Below are positions 1 to 7,511 of a DNA stretch of 21,730 nucleotides, piece after piece. The translations under genes and the position numbers were made by a program. Source of the DNA: a virus; the IMG/VR virus record IMGVR_UViG_3300010299_000076, positions 1 through 21,730 of that record. One strand, given 5' to 3'. The notes under the pieces were generated by a model. That model was not told the origin of the DNA. It saw only the letters and a program-made list of their open reading frames with translations, and searched no databases. How positions within the stretch are numbered: position 1 is the first letter of the stretch; each line of letters starts with the position of its first letter.

Positions 1-133
1 AAAAACCACCTTGTGCTTGATTATCTCCTGTTAGTGTGTACTCTAGTGACCATGTAATGTCATTATATGCATTATATAGATTTGTGCTTGCTATTATACA
101 AGCTGATCCTAAAGCTGGTTGTATAAAACTCAT
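1..133 (-). CDS. Partial virion-type protein, N-terminal 44 residues only
   Basis: The ATG at 133-131 overlaps the stop of the upstream fibre gene as TAATG, which suggests coupled translation. The frame stays open to the window edge, so only the first 44 residues are seen (MSFIQPALGSACIIAS..., then ...WSLEYTLTGDNQAQGGF). The sequence is small-residue and aromatic rich with no membrane segment or signal peptide. Its place as the next gene of the minus-strand tail-fibre run suggests another structural or adsorption protein, but this is inference from position. I do not recognise a family with certainty. Confidence 0.6.
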   Translation of the reverse strand, partial: MSFIQPALGSACIIASTNLYNAYNDITWSLEYTLTGDNQAQGGF

Positions 134-2673
134 TAAAAATCAACTTTTACTGGGTTATATCTGATATTATTTACAAAATTTTGTGAATAATGGTGTTGAA
201 ACGGATATTCACCCCAAGTATATAATTCACCGCCCGAAGTTATTGCAAATACTGTTTTATTGTTAGCGTCCGTCCCCCGCCCAACAAAAAAATCACTGTA
301 TTTTATATTATATGGTTGCTTTGCTTTGACAAAAATAGTAGACGCAGTGTTATTACCTATTCCCAATTCACCTTTTATATTTTCACCAGCACCCCATATT
401 TCTCCACTTGAATTTAGTGCATAGAGTGTTGTGCGTGCATCGTAGCCATGTGCTTTTATTTTTATTATTCCTGAATTAGTAAAATCACCACTAAATGCTG
501 CTGTCGGTGCAAGTACATTAGTATTATTTCCTATACCACACGCACCATCTATATTATACCCCCACGTTCTTATCGTGTTATCTGTCATTAGTGCCATAAT
601 TGTGCTGCGTGAATTGTCAGAACAACTTATAGTACTTACACCAGTTAATTGAGTGTTAGTTGTTCCATCTGCACAAACAGGCGTAAATGTCGTTACATCA
701 CTTGTGCTATTAATACCCAGCTGCCCCACACCGTTATATCCTGTTGACCACAATTTTCCTCCAGACAATAAAAACGTTGAGTGTACAGAGCCGTTTGATT
801 GAACTGTGCTGTATATCTCATCTGCTGTATGTACTGACTGCGTCCAGCCTGTAATTACATCTGTAGTTGTTCCGTTGCCGAGGTTGCCGCGACCGTTGTA
901 TCCACAATAATGCACCGCTGATAGTGTATCAATAGCAAATGAGTAATTGTAAGTATTACCACAAAATGAATATATATTCCTAATTAGCAAGCCACTTAAC
1001 GAATTTGCATTGACATTTACAGGTGAATTAAATTGTGTTGTAGTTGAGTTTAAGCCACATTGACCGAAGCCGTTATATCCCCAAGCAAACGCACTTCCAG
1101 ACTCTGTTAAAGCAAATACGTGCATATTTGATGAATACAAAGTACCGCCACTTCCACCTACACTAATTTTAGTTACCTTGCCCGCTGCGGACGGTATTTC
1201 TACCTTTACAAAATTTGTAACGTATAATTCACCTGATCCTTGGCCACTTCTACCGAATATGTTTTCTCCCGAGCTATATACATTACCGCTATTTGTTAAA
1301 ACAAACGTGGTTCCGTTGGCACCGTATATCTGCACCGGAATTTCATCTGCGTCATCAAATTCAATCGGCACGTGTTCGAGATTATAATAATCACCACCCC
1401 TATAATAACCAAGCCCTGCAGATCCTCTATGATCAATTCCGGAGTAGATGACATGATTATTACGTCTATCTATAAACATGAAGTAACCAGGCGAATTGCT
1501 ACCATTGCTTCCATTAACTTCCGACATTATAGGAAGTGTTAATACTGTATTTTCAAAACCTATACTATTAAACAATGTATCTACGTAAGTTTTACTCACG
1601 TAATCAGGTACTCTTATAAGATATTCTTTTAGTTCAGATTGAGGCGTCTCGAATGATGTAACAGCCTCTGCTGCTGTTACATCCCAGCACGATAAACTTT
1701 CACCAAACGAAATTGTTGTTGGGTAAATAATACTATCTTCAAGATATTTGATTATATATACATAATCGCTCGATGACAAATTAGGTATACTAAAGGTATT
1801 GGTTCCTGTTGTACCGTAATATGTGCTAATTGCAGCTGATAATTCTGGATAATCGACACCGTTTAATGTTCTTCCATCACATATAAAATATCCATATGGA
1901 ACTTCATATGCTGAAACTTCATTACCTATACTTCCACCCGAACCATATTGAAGAATTGTACCTACTGGCACCTGATTTCCTGAAAGAACAAGATATTGTG
2001 TAATTGAATTGCCTGGTTTCCACGATATAGTACCATTACCATCGGTTACCATTGAGTATCCGTTAGGCCCATCAAACTGAGGTAAATTATAAGCAGTAGC
2101 ACCTCCAACATTACCAAATTTTAATGTTGCAGGAATGCGTAAAAATGTACTATTGCGTGTGGTAATGGTATCAAACTCCTGAGCTGCGGTTGTTTGAATT
2201 GTGGTACCGCTTTTCTCAAGCCCGACACCAGCTACACCATCATCAATTTGAGCGGCACTAATAGTATTTACTTGTAATACATTTTTTGTACCATTATATG
2301 CTTCTAACTTTATTGTGGTGCCATCTACTCTATTAGCTGCTGCACCTAAAAATACAGTCCAATTAGAAATATCTGCTGGGTTATCGGTTGTTAAGCGGTA
2401 TAGTGCACCTGCATCCGCATCAAATGCTAAATCACCAATAACAGCCTGTGTATATTGGTTCGGGCTGACGCTACCGTAAAATAAATTATATGATACAGGA
2501 TTACCGCCAGAAGTTGCTCCATCACCTATAAATAATCGCGTTGTATCTACAGCATATCCTAGCTCACCTTCGGAGAGTACAATATTTCGACGTTCAATAT
2601 CTGAACCACGCCTAATTAATAACTTTAATAGTGTTGATTGTGTAAGTGTTATTTGGTTTGCACCGTTACTCAT
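133..2673 (-). CDS. Tail fibre with Mtd-type N-terminus, tail-collar domain and C-terminal RCC1-like propeller
   Basis: An 846-residue protein, probably a distal tail fibre that contacts the host. Residues 20-57 carry the RRGSD..R...L..GE.GY..DT.RLFIGDG motif found at the start of many phage fibres (the Mtd N-terminal/hyaluronidase-type attachment module). Residues 236-300 (VPVGTI...GYFICDGRTL...YPELS...F.IPNL) form a phage tail-collar domain. Residues 450-830 hold repeated G-[YE]-N-x-x-G-x-x-G motifs (466, 531, 590, 644, 704 and 761, with a closing WGE at 820), the pattern of a seven-bladed RCC1-like beta-propeller. There is no signal peptide or membrane segment. The start is preceded by TTAAATA with a 5-base spacer and no Shine-Dalgarno sequence. 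It shares its N-terminal module with the next upstream fibre (2701-4029). Fibre identity is well supported by the domains; the receptor is unknown. Confidence 0.88.
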   Translation of the reverse strand: MSNGANQITLTQSTLLKLLIRRGSDIERRNIVLSEGELGYAVDTTRLFIGDGATSGGNPVSYNLFYGSVSPNQYTQAVIGDLAFDADAGALYRLTTDNPADISNWTVFLGAAANRVDGTTIKLEAYNGTKNVLQVNTISAAQIDDGVAGVGLEKSGTTIQTTAAQEFDTITTRNSTFLRIPATLKFGNVGGATAYNLPQFDGPNGYSMVTDGNGTISWKPGNSITQYLVLSGNQVPVGTILQYGSGGSIGNEVSAYEVPYGYFICDGRTLNGVDYPELSAAISTYYGTTGTNTFSIPNLSSSDYVYIIKYLEDSIIYPTTISFGESLSCWDVTAAEAVTSFETPQSELKEYLIRVPDYVSKTYVDTLFNSIGFENTVLTLPIMSEVNGSNGSNSPGYFMFIDRRNNHVIYSGIDHRGSAGLGYYRGGDYYNLEHVPIEFDDADEIPVQIYGANGTTFVLTNSGNVYSSGENIFGRSGQGSGELYVTNFVKVEIPSAAGKVTKISVGGSGGTLYSSNMHVFALTESGSAFAWGYNGFGQCGLNSTTTQFNSPVNVNANSLSGLLIRNIYSFCGNTYNYSFAIDTLSAVHYCGYNGRGNLGNGTTTDVITGWTQSVHTADEIYSTVQSNGSVHSTFLLSGGKLWSTGYNGVGQLGINSTSDVTTFTPVCADGTTNTQLTGVSTISCSDNSRSTIMALMTDNTIRTWGYNIDGACGIGNNTNVLAPTAAFSGDFTNSGIIKIKAHGYDARTTLYALNSSGEIWGAGENIKGELGIGNNTASTIFVKAKQPYNIKYSDFFVGRGTDANNKTVFAITSGGELYTWGEYPFQHHYSQNFVNNIRYNPVKVDF
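184..1326 (-). repeat. RCC1-type propeller repeats inside the fibre
   Basis: Residues about 450-830 of the 846-residue fibre repeat every 50-65 residues with cores such as WGYNGFGQCG, CGYNGRGNLG, TGYNGVGQLG, WGYNIDGACG and GAGENIKGELG, followed by GN.TT- or N.T-like turns. Six full cores plus a final WGEYPF segment fit a closed seven-bladed propeller. The repeats are protein-level; the DNA copies are diverged. Confidence 0.8.
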
Positions 2674-2678
2674 GTCAT

Positions 2679-2685
2679 TATTTAA
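2679..2685 (-). promoter_or_regulatory. NTAAATA motif (TTAAATA) before the 846-residue fibre
   Basis: Read on the minus strand: CATTAAATA, then ATGAC, then the ATG start. It is the same core at the same 5-base distance as at eight other genes here. It is either a late promoter giving a nearly leaderless transcript or a non-Shine-Dalgarno translation signal. Confidence 0.55.
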
Positions 2686-2700
2686 TGCATGAGATTAAAT

Positions 2701-4029
2701 TTACACTGTTAAAGTATCAAATGTAAGTTCTTGTATTTCTGCTGGAACATTAAAGACTGGAATTGCCTTTTTACCGATAGGACTGCCAAAATCAACCATT
2801 AAAAATCCGCCCGATGATAATGTGAATACCTGTGAGTCAGACGAAATACCACCAGTTGCTGTAGCAGTTATTACTTGATATGTAGTTTCGTAGTGTGGCG
2901 GAGGTGCAATTGAAACAGATGGCGCAACTGTATACCCGTCGCCTGAAAATGTTACTATAATGGATATAACCTCGCCATCTATAACACTCGCTACAGCTGT
3001 TGCTGTAGTTCCACCACCTGTTGGACCATCTATAGTTACAACAGGTGCTTCAACGTAACCTGCTCCTACAAAATCAGGCCCGTCAATTAAACTTATACCG
3101 CTAAGCCCGACATCTAAAATTGCTTCAGCGCCTGTTGCTGCTTGGTAGTTTACAAATCCGGTAAAGGTAGCATCATTTGAGCTTAGTGGAATTTTGGTTG
3201 CATTGTAGAGGCTTTTTAGTGTCAATTTGCCACCATCAGTTAATTCTAAGCTCTCGCTGTGTGACTTAACACTTACTTGTACACCATTTCCGCCTTGAAG
3301 ACCGCTACCAAATGCAGAACTATCTAGTCTACCTGCAGTAAAGCGACCAGACGTAACAGCAGATGCATCTATTACACCAACAGTAAGCTTATTACTATTA
3401 TTAATAACAATAGATGTATTATCTACATTTACGTGTAATTGTCCATCAGCTGAGCCTGATAAGCCAGCGCTCGCAATGCTTGTTGAACTAAAATTATCCT
3501 TGTCTATGCGCCCAAGAATACTACTTGCATACACTGCGCTTACTGCAAGTTGATTAGCTCCATTTATAACAATTGTTGTCCTATCAACATTTGCACTCAA
3601 CCCACTCGTTTCATTAAGCGCTAAACCACCCTGTGAGTATACAATTGAACCTAGCTGATTAACACCTACACCACCATCTTTTATTTTTAATATGTTTGTC
3701 GATGCTGCATATTCTAGCGTCGAATCATCTACCTCTGCACTAATTTGCTTCCATGCAGATAATTGAGAGCTATTTGTACCGGTTAACTGATATACGAGAT
3801 TGTTTTCATATACTATATCACCTGTCTGCGCATTTAGTGTTGTTTTATTTGATACTGGTGTAAAGTTTTTAGAACCAACTACAATACCTCCTGTTGTTGA
3901 TCCGTCTCCAATAAACAATCTCTTATAATCTGTAGTAAATCCGGGTTCACCCTGATCTAATACAACTTGTTGACGCTGCGCATCAGTGCCGCGACGAACT
4001 TTCATTTTTACAATTTCTATATCTGCCAT
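2701..4029 (-). CDS. Tail fibre protein with Mtd-type N-terminal module
   Basis: A 442-residue fibre if started at the ATG at 4029 (MADIEIVKMKVRRGTD...). The frame extends 26 residues further to 4107, but that stretch overlaps the upstream gene, so 4029, four bases after that gene's stop, is preferred. Residues about 10-48 (VRRGTD.QRQ.VVLDQGEPG...RLFIGDG) are a close relative of the N-terminus of the next fibre, pointing to a shared attachment site or to duplication. The middle has two related units (VDRTTIVINGANQLAVS... and VDNTSIVINNSNKLTVG...), then a GxGYxxxPxVxIxGPxGGG-type unit seen in many phage fibres. No catalytic motif is visible. Translation may be coupled to the upstream fibre, as no NTAAATA motif or Shine-Dalgarno sequence precedes this start. 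Confidence 0.75.
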   Translation of the reverse strand: MADIEIVKMKVRRGTDAQRQQVVLDQGEPGFTTDYKRLFIGDGSTTGGIVVGSKNFTPVSNKTTLNAQTGDIVYENNLVYQLTGTNSSQLSAWKQISAEVDDSTLEYAASTNILKIKDGGVGVNQLGSIVYSQGGLALNETSGLSANVDRTTIVINGANQLAVSAVYASSILGRIDKDNFSSTSIASAGLSGSADGQLHVNVDNTSIVINNSNKLTVGVIDASAVTSGRFTAGRLDSSAFGSGLQGGNGVQVSVKSHSESLELTDGGKLTLKSLYNATKIPLSSNDATFTGFVNYQAATGAEAILDVGLSGISLIDGPDFVGAGYVEAPVVTIDGPTGGGTTATAVASVIDGEVISIIVTFSGDGYTVAPSVSIAPPPHYETTYQVITATATGGISSDSQVFTLSSGGFLMVDFGSPIGKKAIPVFNVPAEIQELTFDTLTV

Positions 4030-4033
4030 TGTA

Positions 4034-5590
4034 TTAAGGAGTGTAATAAGTGTTAATTGAGTTTGTTGAAACAAATCCACCATAACACGGGCCGCCATAA
4101 GCACCAAAATGTGTTTGTGTAAATGTGGAGGAGTTTATTTCTTTAAATTTGTCAAAATTACTATTAAAAAATTCTGTCAACCAATTCGAGTTGCTCGAGC
4201 CGAGACCAGATGTACTACAGTTAGTATAGATAGCTTGATCAGATCTTATACCTTGATATATTGTATTTGCAATATCATATGAATCATAATCATAATCACT
4301 ATTCACTGTTTTAATTGCGTAGTTTCTATTATAGCTATAAAAATGCCCATAATACAACCTATTTGCATAATAGAGATAAACACTATAAGATAAAAAATCA
4401 GCCCACGATTCACCACTAGTCGAGACTTTTAATTGTGTCGTCACACCGTCAACTGTAATAGTGCGCTCTGATGAAGACCCACCGTTACGGCAAACATGCC
4501 ACATAAATGTACCAGCGATAATTGCATTGTATTTATTAGATGCCATATATGCTGGTGTAATGGTGCGAGTTTTGGTTCCTGTATTGCCGTTGCAGGATTC
4601 TGATGCAAAAGCATACTCATACTCAAAGTTATTAAATTGAAGCGGTACTGTTGTTGTAGCAGCAGAAATTTTACTATTACCAACACACAACACTCCTATT
4701 TCACCGTCTTCATATTCAATTATCTGATCAGTATTTGATGAATAAAATGCTCTTATAATTACATAATCTTTGTCTTGCGATTTTACGTTCGCACGCAAAC
4801 CATCCACATTTGTAGAAGTATCTACAGTTGCGCCACAATTTGTAACATAATATGGGTTATTATATTTTGTATTAAAGGTTAGTTTAAAGAGCCCAGAACC
4901 AACCTTTTCCACCTTTTCAATATTATATGAAGCTACTATCACTATATCAATTGTTAGTGATCCCTGAAGCACAGAGCCGGTACGGTTAGCAAATGTAAAT
5001 TCATTACCAGATGATGTTTGAACAACATATGTACCGTTAAGGTCAGATTCAGTAGCATTTTTTACAGTTATAATTTGTCCTGCTTCTATAGTACTACCAA
5101 ACAACACACATGAAACAACCAGGCTAGTAGAAGTATATGTACATTGTCTATCTTGACCGTTAAATTTTGCCCAAGATATTAAATTGTTGCCGCCAGTAAT
5201 ATTAGTAACCAGTCCCTTTGAATTTACAGTAATGTTCTCCACACTACTATATGTTCCAGCCGGACTTGGCACTAAATCTATTAGAGCTCTACTTGTCATT
5301 TGACCGAATACAACAGATTTGTTTCCATCTGATATAAGAGGAAAATATGCACCAGATAGGCTGTCTGTTTCTGTATACTTTAATTCACCAGCTGACAATT
5401 GACGAGAAATTGAAAATCCGCCCGAAATAGCACCACCATTTCCGCTTAATCCTAAACTCAGTGAAGATTGCTGTCCACCACCATCGTACACATCTACTGT
5501 GCCTGTCGATGGTAATGATTCACCTTGTGCATGCAAGACACCCTTATATGTATCTTTTACAAGCTTATCTGTAAGTGTTACTGTTCCCAT
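4034..5590 (-). CDS. Tail fibre/virion structural protein with a nested domain
   Basis: A 518-residue protein. The N-terminal 130 residues (TYKGVLHAQGE..., YDGGGQQSSLSLGLSGNG, PSPAGTYSSVENITVNSKGLVTNI) are typical of aquatic phage fibres, with a short VNSKGLVT fibre repeat. From residue 140, WAKFNG begins the fibre module that also ends the 296-residue fibre (WVRFNG), but a roughly 70-residue insert (about 149-217) separates FNG from its continuation ASYNIEKVEKVGSGLFKLTFN at about 220-240. The C-terminal 200 residues are rich in Tyr, Ser, Asn and Cys and are unrecognised; they may be the tip. It has an AATAAATA motif six bases before the ATG. Fibre identity is inferred from modules and neighbours. 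Confidence 0.72.
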   Translation of the reverse strand: MGTVTLTDKLVKDTYKGVLHAQGESLPSTGTVDVYDGGGQQSSLSLGLSGNGGAISGGFSISRQLSAGELKYTETDSLSGAYFPLISDGNKSVVFGQMTSRALIDLVPSPAGTYSSVENITVNSKGLVTNITGGNNLISWAKFNGQDRQCTYTSTSLVVSCVLFGSTIEAGQIITVKNATESDLNGTYVVQTSSGNEFTFANRTGSVLQGSLTIDIVIVASYNIEKVEKVGSGLFKLTFNTKYNNPYYVTNCGATVDTSTNVDGLRANVKSQDKDYVIIRAFYSSNTDQIIEYEDGEIGVLCVGNSKISAATTTVPLQFNNFEYEYAFASESCNGNTGTKTRTITPAYMASNKYNAIIAGTFMWHVCRNGGSSSERTITVDGVTTQLKVSTSGESWADFLSYSVYLYYANRLYYGHFYSYNRNYAIKTVNSDYDYDSYDIANTIYQGIRSDQAIYTNCSTSGLGSSNSNWLTEFFNSNFDKFKEINSSTFTQTHFGAYGGPCYGGFVSTNSINTYYTP

Positions 5591-5596
5591 TAAGTG

Positions 5597-5603
5597 TATT
5601 TAT
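5597..5603 (-). promoter_or_regulatory. NTAAATA motif (ATAAATA) before the 518-residue fibre
   Basis: Minus-strand order is AATAAATA, CACTTA, ATG, a 6-base spacer. It lies in the 19-base gap between two genes, so the motif is not forced by coding sequence. Confidence 0.55.
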
Positions 5604-5609
5604 TGCGTA

Positions 5610-7499
5610 TTATGTTAAATCGATTGTTTGTGAACCAGTACTTGAAAAAAGAGTGTTATTTTTCTTTGTCTTTATTGCGTTTATTAATTTATACTGAATA
5701 TCGTAAATCGATTTAAAACACCTATTTAAAACAGCAGGGTTACTAGCATGTTCATTTTCATGAATTAAAAAATTATAGTCCGTACTAGTAGAAATATCAC
5801 TGAATTCCTGCTCATTTAGAACTTCAGTTCCTTTATATACAAGATTATTAAGATAGTCATATTCAGCAATATATTTTTTTGATATTTGACGTGCAAGTGT
5901 TAATATATTAAATGTTGTTTTATATAGTTCTTTATTGATAGCAATGCCAGATATCATTTCATCATTGGCTACATTAGCCTCTAAAATATTATACACAGGT
6001 AAGTTTGAAGTTCCTAAAACAGAATTAAAAACATTGCGTTCATTATAATGAAGAATTTTATTAAAATTATACGATGTTGTACCCGCTAATACAAATATAT
6101 CTTCTCTACTATCAGCATCATAAGAAAAAGAAAATAGTGATTGTACCTTTGTGTTTTCAGCCACCGATGCATCACCCTCATTCCAAAACCACGACGCCTC
6201 ATTGTATTTGGATGTTTCATAATTCCAAATATGTGTTGTATTAGCTCCCCCCTTATAAAACAGCCATTTACCAATTGTTTTATCAGGCTTGGTTATAAAT
6301 TTTTTATATACACCCGTATTAGTATACATATAAAAAATATTTGAATCGGTTTTCGAGAATACCACACCCCTAATATACTCATTTGATGTAAGTATATCTT
6401 TCAGTATGTATGTCTCTTTTATCTTGAGATTTCTATCACATATCCACAACTCATTGCTACCTAAAGTTTTATTTTCTATAAAGACATAAACATATTTGTT
6501 TATGTTATTATATCCAAAAGCACGTGCCGCAATAGTTTGCTTTCTTGTAAAAAATATTGTAGTAATATATGATAAATTAAAATCATAAATCTTTATACAT
6601 TTATTGCCGCTATCATGAACAAATACTCTATCTATTTCTTTATTAGCAAATATCTTTTGCGGTCCACTAAATTTTGTTCTTGCTAAACCTGTTCCTGTGC
6701 CACCAATCGTTTTTATAAGCTGTTTTCTATTTTGAATCGTCTTATCATCAATAATGTACCCCGAAACATCGTACTTGTAAACTAAATTTGTCGCTGAATC
6801 ACATAAAAATATGTGATTGGAATCATAGCTTATACTAGTGAGTGATTTATAAGTCAAATCGGTATTTTCATCAACATATTGTGTTGATTTAATAATAGAA
6901 ATATCTGAAAAATCACTAGCACTAGAAATAGTTGAAAAATTGGTCGGCGATATACCCATAAAGACATAATTATCACTTTTAGTTTTTACACCTATACCGT
7001 CAATAATATCTGACATTTCACTATAACCGATTGTAGATAGTGAATTAAACGTTATACTACTGTACTCCGTCTGTGGTACCCATTGCAATTTATTTGAAAT
7101 TCTATCAACACCCGCTGCATAATTATATCCGTTAGGAATATCATTGCTTGCTAAAAACGATTGCGAGTATATGTACAGTGTATTATTATAAAGTTTTTGT
7201 AATCTGTCATTTATTAGACGTGAAGAAAGTAGATCATTTGTATGAATCGCAATATGTTGGTCATAATTAAAAGGTAAAATTGAAATATCATCAATTAATC
7301 TATCGCGAAAAAAATCAGATAATACTATATTGGAAAAAAATCTATTAGTTACTGTAAGCGGCGCGTTTTTATTATCAATATTTTTACCCGCATATACATC
7401 AGTATTATCAGTAAAATAGAAACCTGTATACGATTCGCCAGATAATGTAAAATCATTACCTGCTGTATAACCGACTTTTACGCTGTAGTAATCAAGCAC
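5610..7499 (-). CDS. Virion protein with NHL-type beta-propeller
   Basis: A 629-residue protein starting at GTG (7499-7497), 8 bases after the preceding gene. Residues about 150-480 have repeating beta-propeller features; the clearest is an NHL-like blade at 265-307 (GGTGTGLARTKFSGP..., DRVFVHDSGNKCIKIYD). The N-terminal 130 residues and the C-terminal 130 residues (helical, with Lys- and Asn-rich stretches) are unrecognised. No signal peptide, membrane segment or enzyme motif is visible. It lies between the LamG/propeller protein and the fibres, and its propeller echoes that of its upstream neighbour, so both are probably tail-surface parts, perhaps glycan-binding. The function is inference; the propeller is moderately supported. 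Confidence 0.65.
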   Translation of the reverse strand: MLDYYSVKVGYTAGNDFTLSGESYTGFYFTDNTDVYAGKNIDNKNAPLTVTNRFFSNIVLSDFFRDRLIDDISILPFNYDQHIAIHTNDLLSSRLINDRLQKLYNNTLYIYSQSFLASNDIPNGYNYAAGVDRISNKLQWVPQTEYSSITFNSLSTIGYSEMSDIIDGIGVKTKSDNYVFMGISPTNFSTISSASDFSDISIIKSTQYVDENTDLTYKSLTSISYDSNHIFLCDSATNLVYKYDVSGYIIDDKTIQNRKQLIKTIGGTGTGLARTKFSGPQKIFANKEIDRVFVHDSGNKCIKIYDFNLSYITTIFFTRKQTIAARAFGYNNINKYVYVFIENKTLGSNELWICDRNLKIKETYILKDILTSNEYIRGVVFSKTDSNIFYMYTNTGVYKKFITKPDKTIGKWLFYKGGANTTHIWNYETSKYNEASWFWNEGDASVAENTKVQSLFSFSYDADSREDIFVLAGTTSYNFNKILHYNERNVFNSVLGTSNLPVYNILEANVANDEMISGIAINKELYKTTFNILTLARQISKKYIAEYDYLNNLVYKGTEVLNEQEFSDISTSTDYNFLIHENEHASNPAVLNRCFKSIYDIQYKLINAIKTKKNNTLFSSTGSQTIDLT

Positions 7500-7504
7500 A
7501 AAAA

Positions 7505-7511
7505 TATTTAA
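7505..7511 (-). promoter_or_regulatory. NTAAATA motif (TTAAATA) before the GTG start at 7499
   Basis: Minus-strand order is GATTAAATA, TTTTT, GTG. The motif overlaps the TAA stop of the upstream gene. It supports the GTG as the true start because the 5-base spacing matches the other genes. Confidence 0.5.

Noticed and set aside
1178-1387. Plus-strand open frame inside the 846-residue fibre
   Set aside because: It is antisense to clear RCC1-propeller coding sequence and has no start motif or recognisable domain.
133-4029. Diversity-generating retroelement, suggested by the Mtd-type N-terminal module
   Set aside because: No reverse transcriptase gene and no template/variable repeat pair was seen, and the C-terminal ends are not C-type lectin folds.
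4030-4107. Longer start (ATG at 4107) for the 442-residue fibre
   Set aside because: It would overlap the upstream gene by 74 bases, adds a sequence unlike fibre N-termini, and the conserved module fits directly after the ATG at 4029.
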